DNA of 64,000 nucleotides from Branchinecta lynchi (taxonomy: Eukaryota; Arthropoda; Branchiopoda; Anostraca; Branchinectidae): contig JAKZAP010000001.1 of assembly GCA_023053575.1 (NCBI GenBank), positions 8,882,849 through 8,946,848 on the forward strand. Reading direction: 5' to 3'. Position numbers and translations under genes: made by a program. Positions 23,501 through 34,370 of the stretch are shown in pieces; the first letter of the stretch is position 1; every line of letters begins with the position of its first letter. The notes beneath the pieces are model-generated. The model had not been told where the DNA came from. It worked only from the letters and a program-made list of their open reading frames with translations, and did not search any database.

Positions 23501-26500
23501 GAACTGGCACCGTCTTTTCGAATATAAACGTAACTTGGCCCTAAGAAGAAAAGAAACTTACTCTCTACTCTTAAGTTCATCAACCAGGGACTTTTCCTGG
23601 AGTCAACAATCACACCTTCCGTACAGAACTGAATGGAAAGGCGTCTCCTTCAGGATCTGTAGTCTGACACGAGGTGCAATGTTGGTACGCCTGATGTGAC
23701 CCAGACAATCAAGTCCCAAGTTGGCCTAAGGGCAACACGTCCGCTCCTTTCCGAAAGTTCTTTGCGGTAGCCCTTTATAACTAGAGACCTTTTTGAATCG
23801 ATGTTATTAACTTAATACCAATTTTGCCTCTGTGGCCAGACTGATTGGTTGGTTAAGATGGCAAAAGAAACGCGACCGTTCGTTCATTATCTATTTTATC
23901 CTAGCGGTATGAAAGGGGAAGTTTAAGAGATGAAAAATTCAGGCGGCGAACAGGACTGCAAAAGAATCGGCAATCCGGCTCCTATCCTAGCAGTATACGA
24001 GAAATGTACGTAAGTAGGACAGGCTTCACATCCTATCTGGCTTCTAAAACCCAAGTAGACAGCGTTCATGAGAATACATCAGAGCGACTTTGAGCACTTC
24101 TCATAAAATTACGGAAAAAAGATTTCAGATGGCAGGCTGTCGCACTGTCAGGAATTTCCCACCTCGCAAGCGGGGTGTAATAAAAGTTAATCCAGAAAGC
24201 AGGTGGTAAGTTGCACCTGACAACCAGAAAGTGAACAAGAGCTGGTAGCTCATATGGCACTTGCAAGGCTGGGTCAGAGGATTAAAGTAGGAATTCGTCA
24301 ATTCGTGGGTTTGTTGTGTAATAGTCATAGGTCCTTGGAAATCACGAGAATGTATTGTTCGTAAAAACTATTATATTTGTGCATTTGGCCGTGATGATGC
24401 GCACTTTAACGGCGCTAGAGATTCATCCGTAATGAACAATTTTGAAGCACAAATGATGATAAGCTCATTGGAATCATAGAAATGTATATTTTGCTCAAAA
24501 CTATTGTTAGTATTTTAAGAAATTCAGTTGTAAGCAAAACCCGTGAGGCAAAAATGATTACGGGCCTTTGGGGATCATGAATATATATCGTTTGGTTAAA
24601 GTACTTTCTTTTACTTTTCGGTTAAGAAACTCACTTTAAAGGACACCTGAACAATGAAACCATACTTGAACACACCATGGACAATGCATTTACAGACACG
24701 GAGGACGCGGAGAGCATTCTTCTCCTGAGCGTGACGTTTTCAAAATAGGGATGATTGTTTCCGGAGGTTTGCACATGCAGACTCCAAGACAAAAAGCGCA
24801 ATTCATTCAAATCTTGTACAGCGCTGGCCGGATCGTATTGGAATTTCTTCTAGATGTACGTTTGGGCTTATCTGGTTAAAAAATATTCCAGAAGAATCGT
24901 TGATTGGAGACACTTGTTCATTTCTAAAATCGCTCGGTACTGAAATAATGACAGATGCAAAATGGAGCAAAAATCATAGCTTGGAAACGGTATTTCGTAT
25001 TTGGATAGGGTTTTCTGCAGGCAATGTTAACGGACGTCATACAGATAGGGATGATACTTGGTACTCTTCATTCAGGTGTCCTTTAAGGGTGCTAAAAATT
25101 AGTTTTTGAGCAACACCCTTAAAATATAATGTATAATTACTTAAAGGTATTCTTTTTACTTTGTGGTTAGGATTAGTACTTTAAGGTTAGGATTAGTACT
25201 TTAAGGGATGGTCGGATTTGAAAAGTTACAATTTCTACGGCAATCTTGTCACGTTTCTAATGTTCAAGCCAAGTTTCATCGCCCTGGCACATCTGGAAGT
25301 ACCTTAATTCGCGATCACCGAAATTCATCCCCCCCCCACCACCAGCTCCCCTCACAGTGCCCGAATCCGGTCCGGTTTTGTTAATGATGTATCTAGTTCT
25401 TGTCCTTGTTCTTCCTACCAAGTTTCATCCCAATCACGCCACTCTAAGCGTGTCACAAGATCCCCCCCCCCCCCCACATTCATCGGATCCGGTCCGGACT
25501 TAAAACGGGACGCCCGAGACACGTGGTCTTCCAAAATATCAAGTTTCGTTAAGATCCGACCACTCGTTCAAAATTTATACCTACCTACCTCAATATTCCA
25601 GATTCCCCCTCCCTCCACTCCCTCGCGATGGTTGGGTCGGAGAAATGACTATTTCTAAGCCAATCATGTCAAGTCTCTTATGTTCAAGCCAATTCTCATC
25701 GTCCTAGTTTATCTGGAAATACCTTAACTCGCGATAGCCCGAATTTCGGACTCCCCCCTCCATCTGACTCCCCCCACAGTCCCCAAATTCGATCCGGTTG
25801 TATCACTGACGTATCTAGTTCTTGTGCTTGTCCTTCCCGCCAAGTTTCATTCCAATCGCTCAAGTCTAAGCGTGTCACAAGATATCCGGACCCCCCCCCC
25901 ACATTCATCGGAGCCGGTCCAGACTTTCAATGGGTCATCCGAGACACGAGGTCTTTCCAAATATCAAGTTTCGTTAAGATCCGATCACCCGTTCCAATGC
26001 TATACATTCCTCAAAATTCCGGATTCTCCTCCCTCCACTCCCCCACGGTGGTCGGATGGGGAAAATGAGTATTCCCAGGTTAATCCCGTCGGATCCCTGA
26101 ATTGCCTGCCAAGTTTCATTGTCCTAGCCCACCTGGAAGTAACTTAACTCCATATCACCAGAATTCTCGTACCCCCCTCCAACTCCCCCCACAGTGCACG
26201 AATCCGGTCCGGTTCTGTCAATGATGTACCTATGGCTTGTGCTTATTCCTCACGCCAAGTTTCATCCCGATCACTCCACTCTACTCCTGTCACATGATTT
26301 CCGGTTCCCCCTCCGACTCCCTCCACATTCATCGGATTCGGTCCGGACTTGAAATGGGACATCTGAGACATGACGTCTGTCCAAATATCAAACTTCTTTA
26401 AGATCCGATCACCCGTTCGAAAGTTATGCATGTCACTAAATTCCGGATTCTGGCTCCCCTCCCTCCCCGAACGACGGTCGGATCGAGCAAGTGACTATTT

Positions 26501-29500
26501 CCAAGTTAGTTTGGTCAAGTCCCTAATACGCCTGCCAAGTTTCATCGTCCTGCACATCTTGAAGTACCCTAACTCGCAAACACCAGACTAACCGACAGAC
26601 CGACCGACCGACAGACGGAAATGTGATCGGTATATGGCACTTGGCCGGAAGGCAACTGCCATAAAACCGCATCACATTATGACATATACTAGGATCGGAG
26701 AACCTACATGGTCTACTTCGAGATCTTTTTTCTATCACTTGGGGCTTTCGTGTGAAGATTGCCAAACAAGAAAATATAAAGCAGCTAGAAATACAAAATT
26801 ATGCCGCTGGTTCTTTGAAGCTCTAAGATGTACATTCATGACACGGCGGCAAAAATGCGCGAAGCCGGCAAACTCACCCATCCGTCTATTATTTACCTGT
26901 TGCTAATCAGAGGCTTTCCAACTTCCTTGTGCCCCAGCAAACTTTTTGTAGTTTCTACTGATTCCTGTCTAAGTGCGGCTATCAGGTCCAAGCCACCGAC
27001 ATAATCGAACTTTCTCAAACAGCTCAGCGTTTGTTTTTTACACGATATTAGTTCCTTAGCAATTCTATTTCCACGTCTCCGAGATGAACGGGATTGACGT
27101 GTGTTGTGTGCCAAGTCCAAACGCTGTTGCAGGCAGACGAACTGTCCGTCGTCTTCACTGTCGGAGCTGTCAAGTGGACCTGAAAGGAAGATCTAAATAC
27201 TGCCTGTTTTTTTCACGTCTTTCGTTTGGTGTTTCAAAACAACCTCAAAATTAGCAAACATTTTCAACCAAATGTTTGCATCAAATTCCACAGAAGTTAC
27301 TACGCTTGTTCCAACCCATAATCTCCTACCAGTAAGGATTGAACATGCAATGCCCTAGAACAAAATCTACCAGACTGATGTCCATAAGACACTCAAAAAG
27401 GAGCAAAGGAAAGCTTCAGGGCCAGACAAGGTTTCTGCCAGATTACTGAAATAAATAGCAAATTTTAACGCCGAACCTCTAAGCACAATCTGTTGAACTT
27501 GTTGCTTTCTGATGAACTCGATGACTCCGGATTGGAAGATTGTCCAGGTCACTCCTATTTATCAAGTTTCATAAAGATCCGATCACTCATTCGAAAGTTA
27601 TACCTGTATCAGGATTCCGGATAACTCCCTCCACTCCCCTCCGACTTTCCCCACAGTGCATGGATCCTGTCCGGTCCTGTCAACTATGTATCTAGGCCTT
27701 GTGCTTGTTCTTCCTACCAAGTTTCATCCCGATCCTTCCACTCTGAGCGAGTCACTCAACTCCTCCACAAGTCACCGGATCCGGTCTGGACTTGAAGTGT
27801 AACATCTGAGACAAGAGGTCTTTTCAAATATCAAGTTTCATTAGGATCTAATAGCCTGTTCAAAAGTTATGCATACCTAAATATTCTGGGTTCCCCCTCC
27901 CTCCACTTCCTACGAGATGCTCGGATCGGGCAAGTGACTATTCCCAAGTTAAATAGAATAGAATAGAATAGTAATTTATTCGCTCACACTTTCATGGTCA
28001 CAAAACCAAAATTGGTGAGTACTGTCGTGCACAAATTTATCAGTATAACATATACATTTAAAAGCACGTACAAATGGTCAAAGGCTATTTAAGATTTCAA
28101 CAATCTTCGGTATAAAGCTATTTTGGTAACGGCTGTTTTTGGCCACTACTGGTTGGAACATTGGGACCTACGTAGAGACTCCTCTCTCTTACCTTTCCCT
28201 TACATTGTTGTATGGGGGAGGGAGAAACTCATTGTAGATGGGATGCGAAATAAGTTCTGTACCGATCTCGAGGCATAGGTTCAGTCTCCGTTTCTTCAAT
28301 GTATCAATAGTGTACGTGCTTAAAAGAAGGGAGGTACTTTTGGGCCTTTATGGATAATATGGAGAGCGCGTTCTCGGATTCTTTCAATACGTGAGTTTTG
28401 ATCTGCAGTTAGACCAAAATGCCACACTGCGCATGCGGGTCCTTAATATGCGTGCCAGGTTTCGTCGTCCTAGCGCATCTTGAAGTACCTTAACTCGCGA
28501 TCACCCGACTGACCGACAGACCAAGCGACCGAAAACTGATCGGTATATGACACTTGTCCGGAAGGCAAATGCAATAAAAAGGTAGTAAAACAGACCCAGG
28601 GAACGAACTATCGACCTATAAGCCTAACATAACTGGTCTCTAAAACAATGAAAGGCATCATTAACGATGCCTTCCATCATTACTGGACCACCCGAACACT
28701 AACAACTTAGTGTTCCTATGTCAACACGGATTTCGGTCTGGGAGACCAATTGAAACTAACCTCGCTGAGACTTAATTGTTTCTCTTGGACCTAGCGATTG
28801 CTTTTGAGAAGCGTTCCCTGAAACTCCTCAAACTCAAACATAGCTATAACAATTACAGTCAATAGTAGCTCTGTGGATCTGCAACTTCCTCGGCGGGGGG
28901 AAAACAAATTGCCTCGGTTAGGCCTATATACCAAGAAGGCAGCAGGGTGTTGTCAGATTCACACCTGAGTGCCTCAAGGGACGAAACTTGGGACCCACCC
29001 TATACAATATCCATATCAATGATGTTCCTCTAGTTGTCAAGAATACCATACAGTTATATGCGGAAGGCTCAATCTTGTCAAACACAGAAACCCAAGTGCA
29101 TTTTTGCAGAAATAACTGGACAATTTGTGCTGCTGTGCGGCACCGTGGCTGCTGGAATATAACTTCTGTCAGAGTACTGCTTCTAAACACACGCCCGGCA
29201 ACCATATAAAACGCCAATCCAGGAATCCGATGAACAGCGTGACCTAGGTGTTACCATTGACAGGCCGACCGACCAACCGACAGAACGACGGAAAAGTGAT
29301 CGATATATGGCGCTTCGCCGGAAGGCAAGTGCCATAAAAACGGTGGAACCCAAAGTGGCTACAGTGGCCGCAAAACTGAGGTATAATTGACAGTATTGCA
29401 CAGTAAATATAAATATAAATGCTACTTAAAAAGCGTGACTCACCAGGTGGCAGAATTCGCTGATTCGCGGCCCTGCAGGATCTTCTTCTTTCCAAGATTC

Positions 29501-30967
29501 GCGCCAACGGACTGACTTCATGCACAAGTTTTTGATAAATGTGAAAGGACGAATCCTTCCACTCTTCGTTGACTTGAACTCTCTCCCGCCTTGATTGTCT
29601 ATTAATATTTCTCTGTCTTTTGGCTGTTCCGAGATTCCCGGGCTGTGACTTCCTGGCAAACACTAGAGAGGATGGGCATCTCGGGGAGTCCACAACATCT
29701 GCACCATGATCAATTTCTGAAGTTCCGCCTATTCTGACATCACATGATGCTGGAGCAAAATACGAAAGCTGCTCCTCAGTCCGACAAGGCAAGTGCTCGA
29801 CGCTAACGCTGCCAATCTTGTTGCTCCTATCACAATCAAAAGTACTTCCATTTTCAAAGGCTTTAAGGGTCAATGACGCTATCTCAGATGAATGGGGATT
29901 CAACAAAGAGCCATTGTTCACAGGAACTCCAGGATTAGTTAACCCTTTGCCGTTCTTTTTGTTAACTTTAGTTTCATTGCAGAAATCTTTTTCTTTCAGG
30001 TCTGACACATGGTTGACTGTTTCTATTCGCTCAAGTTTGATTCCAGGTGGAAGCATGGGTGAAGATTTCTGAGGGTCTTTCACAACTCTCTTTTTAGGAG
30101 ACAGTATAGGAGCACTGTTGAGACACCCGGGGTTGTTTATCCGAAGCACTGAAGTCTGATTCTTTCTCTTTTCCATTGTGGTCTGTGAGACAATGATCTT
30201 CGAGATACTGACAGCAGAAGCTGGTGCTGTTGATGGCCTAAGCGGCATCTGAAGTGAAGAGGCACATTTTGACCCTTTTCTGCTCTTCACTTTTGGTACT
30301 TCTTTCAGGAATGTTACTTCTCCATCTACCTCTTGTTTTGGAACAGGTTCAATTTGACTATGTCCCACTTTCAGACATTTTTTTTCAGCTTTCAAGACTC
30401 TGGCCTTTTTTATTATCTCTGGTCCATTACTCTGGCTTACTGCTTTCACTGATGACAATTTAACGGGTTGCAGTACCGTCCCAGAAGAAAAAGATGTAGA
30501 GGCCAAGAAAATGGGCACTGACTGCTTATTCCCAACACCATTCATTGCAGAATTTAAAATAAGGGAAAGAACAGGCTGCCCTGATCTTCCATTGGCTATA
30601 ATCCTTCCAGCAGTTTGAGATCCTGGCACACCTAAACTGGTAAATGCCAAACTTCCAGCAAAAGCTTTCAAAGGAACAGCAATGAGCTTTGGCTGAATCA
30701 CCTTTGTTGAGGGATTGCTTGTTCGTTTTTCGACCGGTGCAGACATGGCTTGTGAAGCTGGGCATACTAGTGGCAGTTTATTGCTGCTTCCTGCTACCAG
30801 ATGTTCATTCACACTTGGTGATGTTTTCTGCACATGATTCACACTTGAAGTCTGCTTAAAACCGTCAAGCATACAAAATTCCGAGGTCCCAATTGCTGCA
30901 TTCCAGGTACCAGGCACAATGTCAATGCTGGTAGCCATAGAGAACCTTCCTGCCACATGTGAGTTTC
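14299..30967 (-). CDS. KANSL2/INO80D-family chromatin-complex subunit, N-terminus not found (6 exons)
   Basis: Exons on the minus strand: 30967-29444, 27179-26897, 23540-23306, 21365-21188, 20621-20439 and 14591-14299. All ten splice sites are GT/AG and the phases are 1, 2, 0, 1, 1. The open frame is 897 codons plus stop. Exon 3 encodes the C3Hc3H-type zinc-binding domain (CQFV..CDAVALPCSSLCRNHI..SC..PC..LCSDHF) shared by KANSL2 (NSL histone acetyltransferase complex) and INO80D (INO80 remodeller). Exon 4 is a basic tract (RQKSRKRGRP) as in INO80D. Exons 5-6 are acidic, with FEDALEELAG and an RGIE motif resembling INO80D's C-terminus. A second, N-terminal zinc domain is expected but not found. 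Either its exons lie upstream of 30967 or translation starts at the Met at 30938. Confidence 0.85.
14659..15060. mobile_element. Fold-back element (CCGGTAGTGCC family), left part
   Basis: Begins CTAGGGAACCGGGAGCTGTA, as does the intact copy at 46750. It runs to GGTTCCGGTAGTGCCAAAAA and is then interrupted by family B (15063-17896) and a LINE (17920-19418). It continues at 17897-17919 and 19419-19995. Confidence 0.75.
15063..17896 (+). repeat. Family B repeat (GGGATCCCAAAA-bounded)
   Basis: Starts AGACCAAAGGTTTCGATGGG ATCCCAAAA and ends TTACGTTTTGGGATCCCAAA. It carries many TTCCGG-TTTTGGCCGG-ATTCCGGGCGAAC units. Near its end it has CACCAAGTTTCATCAAAATA, then GACGGACGGACAGACGG and TTTTGCGATGTCATAGG. 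Internal partial duplications restart at 15390, 17100 and 17870. No protein supported. Confidence 0.8.
15780..16860 (+). repeat. 137/140-bp alternating higher-order tandem array
   Basis: The CCGG of the unit core starts at 15807, 15944, 16084, 16221, 16361, 16498, 16638 and 16775. Spacings are 137, 140, 137, 140, 137, 140 and 137. The two monomer types differ at fixed places: CACCATCGTCTTCAGC..CCTACCCC versus CCCCATCGTGCTCAGC..CTTACCCC. The true unit is therefore a 277-bp dimer. Confidence 0.92.
17920..19418 (+). pseudogene. 5'-truncated LINE (CR1-like reverse transcriptase), degenerate
   Basis: Non-LTR reverse transcriptase motifs in order: VTPIPKKD, RPITLTPIFSK, LIAIDLKKAFD, GVPQGTILGPLLFLV and FVDDLSVLE (catalytic box, FVDD in place of YADD). 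A C-terminal IRPSIEYCCPVWHFGLT follows. The frame is broken by TGA after VVHLT (18713) and by a frameshift near 18950. The 3' end is GATTGATTGATTG. It is inserted in the fold-back element between GTGTCAGT and AGTGCAGAC. Confidence 0.88.
19419..19995. mobile_element. Fold-back element (CCGGTAGTGCC family), right part
   Basis: Resumes with AGTGCAGACTAGGAAACCGG and contains inverted pairs of GGCACTACCGGAACCCTAGC. It stops short of the expected terminal sequence near 19995, so it is truncated. Confidence 0.7.
19996..20438 (-). other. Intron between exons e and f of the KANSL2/INO80D-like gene
   Basis: Non-repetitive by eye; no exon supported. Confidence 0.45.
20439..20621 (-). CDS. KANSL2/INO80D-like exon e (acidic)
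   Basis: Acceptor TTTGAACTTTCAG, donor TGGAG/GTAAGG. Encodes an acidic stretch (SVSEEAMEVES, DYDDDLADAF). Phase 1 on both sides fits exons d and f. Confidence 0.82.
20706..21000. mobile_element. MITE with AGCGTGTTCCACCCT ends
   Basis: Left end AGCGTGTTCCACCCT (20706-20720) matches the reverse complement of AGGATGGAACACGCT (20986-21000) at 14 of 15 bases. The interior holds repeated AGTTACTA/TAGTAACT pairs. It fills much of the 566-bp intron between exons d and e. Confidence 0.7.
21188..21365 (-). CDS. KANSL2/INO80D-like exon d (basic tract)
   Basis: Acceptor TTTTGTATTATAG, donor AACCAG/GTAGGC; 178 nt, phase 0 in and 1 out. Encodes RRVPRQKSRKRGRPS and further Arg/Lys/Ser, matching the basic linker after the zinc domain in INO80D. 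A LINE remnant lies immediately upstream, within about 20 bp of the acceptor. Confidence 0.75.
21385..21835 (+). pseudogene. LINE reverse-transcriptase 3' fragment with partial tandem duplication
   Basis: Encodes a typical C-terminal block (GLRGHNLKMSGKKCRKDIGK, SFRNRIVEYWNNLPRK). The segment from CGAATAGTAGAATATTGG to TTTATAGAGGCG is repeated once (about 21546-21685 and 21690-21815). It lies in the intron directly upstream of exon d. Confidence 0.7.
21836..23305. other. Intron with family A remnants and a hairpin
   Basis: No exon found besides those listed. Family A fragments are recognisable at about 22380-22560 and 22650-23220 (CACCGGATCCCGTCTGG, CGCCAGCTCCACC-like stretches). A hairpin, ACTGGGACTAATCTTATC ... 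ATTAATCCCAGT, occupies 22963-23047. Confidence 0.5.
23306..23540 (-). CDS. KANSL2/INO80D-like exon c (C3Hc3H zinc domain)
   Basis: Acceptor TTTCTTTTCTTCTTAG, donor CAGTG/GTAAGC. Encodes the diagnostic Cys/His pattern: C, then PACDAVALPCSSLCRNHI, then SC, PC and LCSDHF. It aligns with the second zinc domain of both KANSL2 and INO80D (human KANSL2 has C-x3-SLP-x4-C-x2-H and C-x2-H-F). Confidence 0.88.
23541..24639. other. Intron between exons b and c, unassigned part
   Basis: No gene or clear repeat seen. Confidence 0.45.
24640..25082. mobile_element. piggyBac-type MITE (TTAA target)
   Basis: Perfect 12-bp inverted ends AGGACACCTGAA and TTCAGGTGTCCT, each directly flanked by TTAA (24636-24639 and 25083-25086). 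The 443-bp interior is non-coding. Perfect TTAA flanks are characteristic of piggyBac-superfamily insertions. Confidence 0.78.
25215..26665 (+). repeat. Family A repeat array (in intron)
   Basis: Repeated CCAAGTTTCATC.., TCCGGTCCGGACTT.., AGATCCGATCACCCGTTC units. Ends with GACCGACCGACAGACGG, GTGATCGGTATATGGCACTT and hairpin GGCCGGAAGGCAACTGCC. Confidence 0.8.
26897..27179 (-). CDS. KANSL2/INO80D-like exon b (acidic then basic helical block)
   Basis: Acceptor CTTCCTTTCAG, donor CAACAG/GTAAAT. Starts with DSSDSEDDG, then a basic coiled or helical stretch (RQSRSSRRRGNRIAKEL..LRKFDYVGG). It matches in position the Arg/Lys-rich helix preceding the second zinc domain in KANSL2 and INO80D. 283 nt = 2 + 93 codons + 2. 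Confidence 0.82.
27556..28579 (+). repeat. Family A repeat inserted in a LINE
   Basis: Starts with AAGTTTCATAAAGATCCGATC and ends GACCGACAGACCAAGCGACCG, ATATGACACTTGTCCGGAAG, then AATAAAAA. It splits the LINE between codons for TPIY and KGSKTD. A second LINE 3' end is inserted within it. Confidence 0.75.
27955..28430 (-). pseudogene. LINE 3' end fragment inside family A
   Basis: On the minus strand it encodes VWHFGLTADQNSRIERIRER and LEIGTELISHPIYNEFLPPP. It ends with a (TTCTA)n tail, read on the plus strand as AATAGAATAGAATAGAATAG. Confidence 0.7.
29262..29341 (+). repeat. Terminal 80 bp of family A
   Basis: ACAGGCCGACCGACCAACCG, then GATCGATATATGGCGCTTCGCC and GGCAAGTGCCATAAAAAC. Only the family A terminus is present. 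Confidence 0.7.
29444..30967 (-). CDS. KANSL2/INO80D-like exon a (long Ser/Pro/Lys-rich region)
   Basis: A 1524-nt exon after the acceptor TTTACTGTTTGTAG, ending CCACCTG/GTGAGT. It encodes a low-complexity region rich in Ser, Val, Pro and Lys. Nuclear-localisation-like clusters include KKARVLKAEKK, KVKSRKGSK and PKKRVVKD. The last part (EWKDSSFHIYQKLVHEV.. ARILERRRSCR) looks folded. The first in-exon Met is at 30938. Confidence 0.8.
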
Positions 30968-31740
30968 CTACAAACAGTAAACAAATGAACAAGCTGATGA
31001 GGATTATCACTCTCTATGTGGGAATATGAACACAGCCATCCAGGCCTGATCAGGATTTATGTCTGTATCAAACAAAATAATTCAATAAGAAATTCATAAA
31101 GTATCTCCAGAGACTAGGACCCATGGTATGGATGCCTCGAGTTTCTCAGTAGAATTCTAGTTTGATTGATACCTGGATGGTTAAAGCTATAATAATACCT
31201 AATGTATGCCAAATACACAATCACTTCTTACTCCTAAAGATTATATTTTCTCTGAATTCCAGCTTCCTAGAACATCACTGTTACATGCAATCAATCAATC
31301 AATTACTTATTATACCAAATTATCTACTGGATAGCATAGGCTGACGACGATATTAGCATACATTAGATGTACAGGTAGAGTAAAGGTGTAACTCTGAATG
31401 TCAACTAACGTTGGGCATTCGGTCTTCCACAAATGCCTGATTTTTGGATGGGCTATCCCAAAAATTAAGTATATATACAGACAGGAATACTAAGTAGAAG
31501 TTACGCTATGCCGAATGCTAGAAACTGTAGCCCCCCAAAACAATACTGATGGTTAAAGTGAAATTCAACAATGGGATAGGGGTGTGGGATAGGAAGCCCC
31601 TGCATTTTGCATAGATCAGATTCTGTTTGGCATAACCTAACATGCCTTTGGCATCAGTTTGCTGACTGTTTGGCATAGGTTATTAAAATTCTGGGTATAG
31701 CTACGGTTTGGAATCGCCTATCCAAAATAAAAAAGACAGA
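30968..31740 (-). other. Intron upstream of KANSL2/INO80D-like exon a
   Basis: Non-repetitive. No upstream exon carrying the first zinc domain was recognised on the minus strand. Confidence 0.45.
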
Positions 31741-32830
31741 AGTCGATGGGATCCCAAAACATTTTTTTCAGGCTTTTTGATCCAGACAATCAGGTCTTAA
31801 GATTTCCGGTCTTTGCCAGACCCAAAAAGCATGTTACTTTTTTCTTAATCAACCGCTTGAAATGCATAAAAATGACAACAAAGTGGTGGTTTTTGGGATG
31901 CCAAAACGTAAGTGGAGGATATCCATGACTTCAATAAAAATGACCCGTCTGTCTGTCCGTTTGTCAGCATAATAACTCGAGATATTTTGACGAAACTTGG
32001 TGTGAGGATTCTTTGGGTCAAGGGACGGGTCGAATTCGTAGATGGGCTCTGTAGCTCTACAACTAGGGGTGGGCATAAAAATTAAGGGGGAACAAAATAA
32101 TTTTTAACAGCTAATGAGATAGCGATTTATAGGTAATGTTCATTAATGGGTAAGATTTGTAATAACAGTTGACATGCAGAACAATCCTTTTCTCGTGACA
32201 AGTAGTTCGCCCGGAAAACCGGAAAATTTGTTAAAAGTTAAAGTTTTATTTGAAGTTGATTAGATGTTTAATTTAACAGTAGGAAGACAAGTCGAATCCA
32301 TATATTATAATCATTTCCTACCTGTGCATGTAGTTTGCCGAGAATTTCGCCGAAACCGGAAAACTTGCTACAAATAAAAGTTTTATTTGAAGTTGATTAG
32401 AGGTTTGGCCAAAATCTGAAAATTTGTTAAAAGTTAAAGTTTTATCACTTTTATCAGACGTGAATTTGAACTTCGATATAACGGTAAGGAGATATGCTGA
32501 ATTCATTTTTGAGCTATAGGCTTTTGTCTGACAAGCAGTTCGCCTGGAATCCAGCCGAAACCGGAAATTTGTCAGAAGTAATACAGGAAGTTTTGATCAA
32601 TTTCGTCAAAGTAGATATTACCTTTAGGGGTAAACACGCATGCTGAATCCATATCTGAACTTGGTTTTCTCAGATGATTAGTCCCTGGCCTTAGTCAATT
32701 TCTAAATTAAAGATGTTCAAGGAGTCCATCGAAGACCGGAAATCTACAAGATCCAATTGTCTGGATCAAATATTAAGTTTTTGGGACCTTTCGAAACCTT
32801 TGATCTTTTTTTTGACACATTACGGCCAAA
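31741..32830 (-). repeat. Family B repeat
   Basis: Opens with GTCGATGGGATCCCAAAACA. It contains TTTTGGGATGCCAAAACGTAAG, GTCTGTCTGTCCGTTTGTC, ACGAAACTTGGTGTGAGG and several CCGGAAAATTTGTTAAAAG units. These are the reverse complement of the 15-18 kb copy. Confidence 0.7.
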
Positions 32831-33380
32831 CGGCTAAGTTCAGATATAAATTCAGCATTTATGTTTACCCCTATATTTCATCTCAGATGTACTTTAGAAA
32901 ATATTTTGCTTTCATCAAATTCTCGTTTTTGCTGAATTTCTGGAGAGCTATTTCTTCTGCAGGAAAAAAAGTTAAAAAAAGATTCAGCATGTTTCTTTAC
33001 TCCTATATCGAACCTCTAGAATACTTCAGAAAGAACTTGTACTGTTAAACTAATTCTCTGGCAAGAAAAGGAAATTCAGATACAGATTACATGTTGACAG
33101 ATTACAAAATATGTTGTCATCAAACTTTGTACCTATTCTGTAGGCTAGGCTAGAAAATGGTCATCAAATGTACTGATAATTATATAGATGTAAAATTTTG
33201 ATACCTCCGTTTTATCTTGCAAAAATTGTGAATATTCTCTGAAAAATTGTGAAAATTAAAAATAAAGCTGAAAAATAAGATTCTGAGCTAAAGTGTGTTG
33301 TTTCTACAAATGTTAACGTGTCACACAAAACTGAGGAACTCACTCAAGATTACCAGAAGTACGTCCAACAAGTAGGAAAA
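32831..33380. other. AT-rich segment between two family B copies
   Basis: A degenerate family B-like start, then AT-rich sequence with no gene seen. Confidence 0.4.
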
Positions 33381-33399
33381 TTTCCAGGCTTGCTACAAT

Positions 33400-34370
33400 T
33401 AACAAGAAAAAAGGTTTTGATGGGATCCCAAAAATGTAATATTTGATGCAGACAATTGGGTCTTGTCTCCGCCAGATCCAGTCTTCGCCTGACTCCTTGG
33501 ACAAATTTACTATTAAAACTTAGAAACAGATTAAGGCCAAATAGCTCATGATGTAAAAAAAGTTCAGATATAGATTCAGCATGTGCGTTTATCCCTGTAA
33601 GTCATATCAATTCTGACGAAACTGATTGAAACTTCCTGCCTTACTTCTGCCAAATTTCCTGTTTCGCAAACTGCTAGACCAGCAAAAAAATAAAGCTCAA
33701 AAACGAATTCAGCGTATTTCTTTACCTCTATACCGAACATCTAATCAACTTCAAATAAAACTTTAACTTATGACAAATTTTCCAGTTTTGGCCGAATTCC
33801 GGACGAACTACTTGTCAGGGTAGAAAATGATTTTCCCATAAATGTTCAGCATATCTTCTTACCCCTAAATCGAACATATAATCAACTTCAAATAAAACCG
33901 GATTCCGGATGAGCTAGTTGTCCGAGTAGAAAATGATTTTCACATAAATGTTCAGCATGTCTTCTTGTCCCTAAGTCAAACATATAATCAACTTCAAATA
34001 AAACTTTTTCTTTCAACAAACTTTCCGGTTTCGGCAGGATTCCGGGCGAACTAATACTCCAGCGAGAAAATGGTTTTTCATAATCGTGTTCTGCATTTCT
34101 TCTTACCCCCTAATCAACTATTTCCTCAGCTGTTTAAAAATATTTCCTTTGCCCCTTAATTTGAACCCCCATACCTTAATGTATGGCTACGGAGCCCATC
34201 TACAAACTTGACCATTGCCTTGACCCAAAGAGTCTTCACACCAAGTTGCACCAAAATATATCATTCCCTTCGAGAGTTATTGTGCTGACAGAAGGACGGA
34301 CAGACAGAGAACTTTGCTATGTCACAGGTATCCGTCCCACTTACGTTTTGGGATCCCTAAAACTTGATAT
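33400..34370 (+). repeat. Family B repeat
   Basis: Opens AAGGTTTTGATGGGATCCCAAAAATG and closes CACTTACGTTTTGGGATCCC. Carries AATTCCGGACGAACTACTTG units, ACACCAAGTTGCACC and AGGACGGACAGACAG. Confidence 0.75.

Larger units (their letters stand above)
27305..29258 (+). pseudogene. LINE reverse-transcriptase pseudogene, split by family A
   Basis: The first part (27305-27555) encodes KASGPDKVSARLLK and WKIVQVTPIY. The reading resumes after the insertion at about 28580 with KGSKTDPG. Later motifs are a NYRPISLT-like stretch, VPQGTKLGPTLYNIHINDVP, LYAEGSIL and DEQRDLGVTID. It is interrupted by many stops. The 3' part is cut off by another family A end at 29262. Confidence 0.78.
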
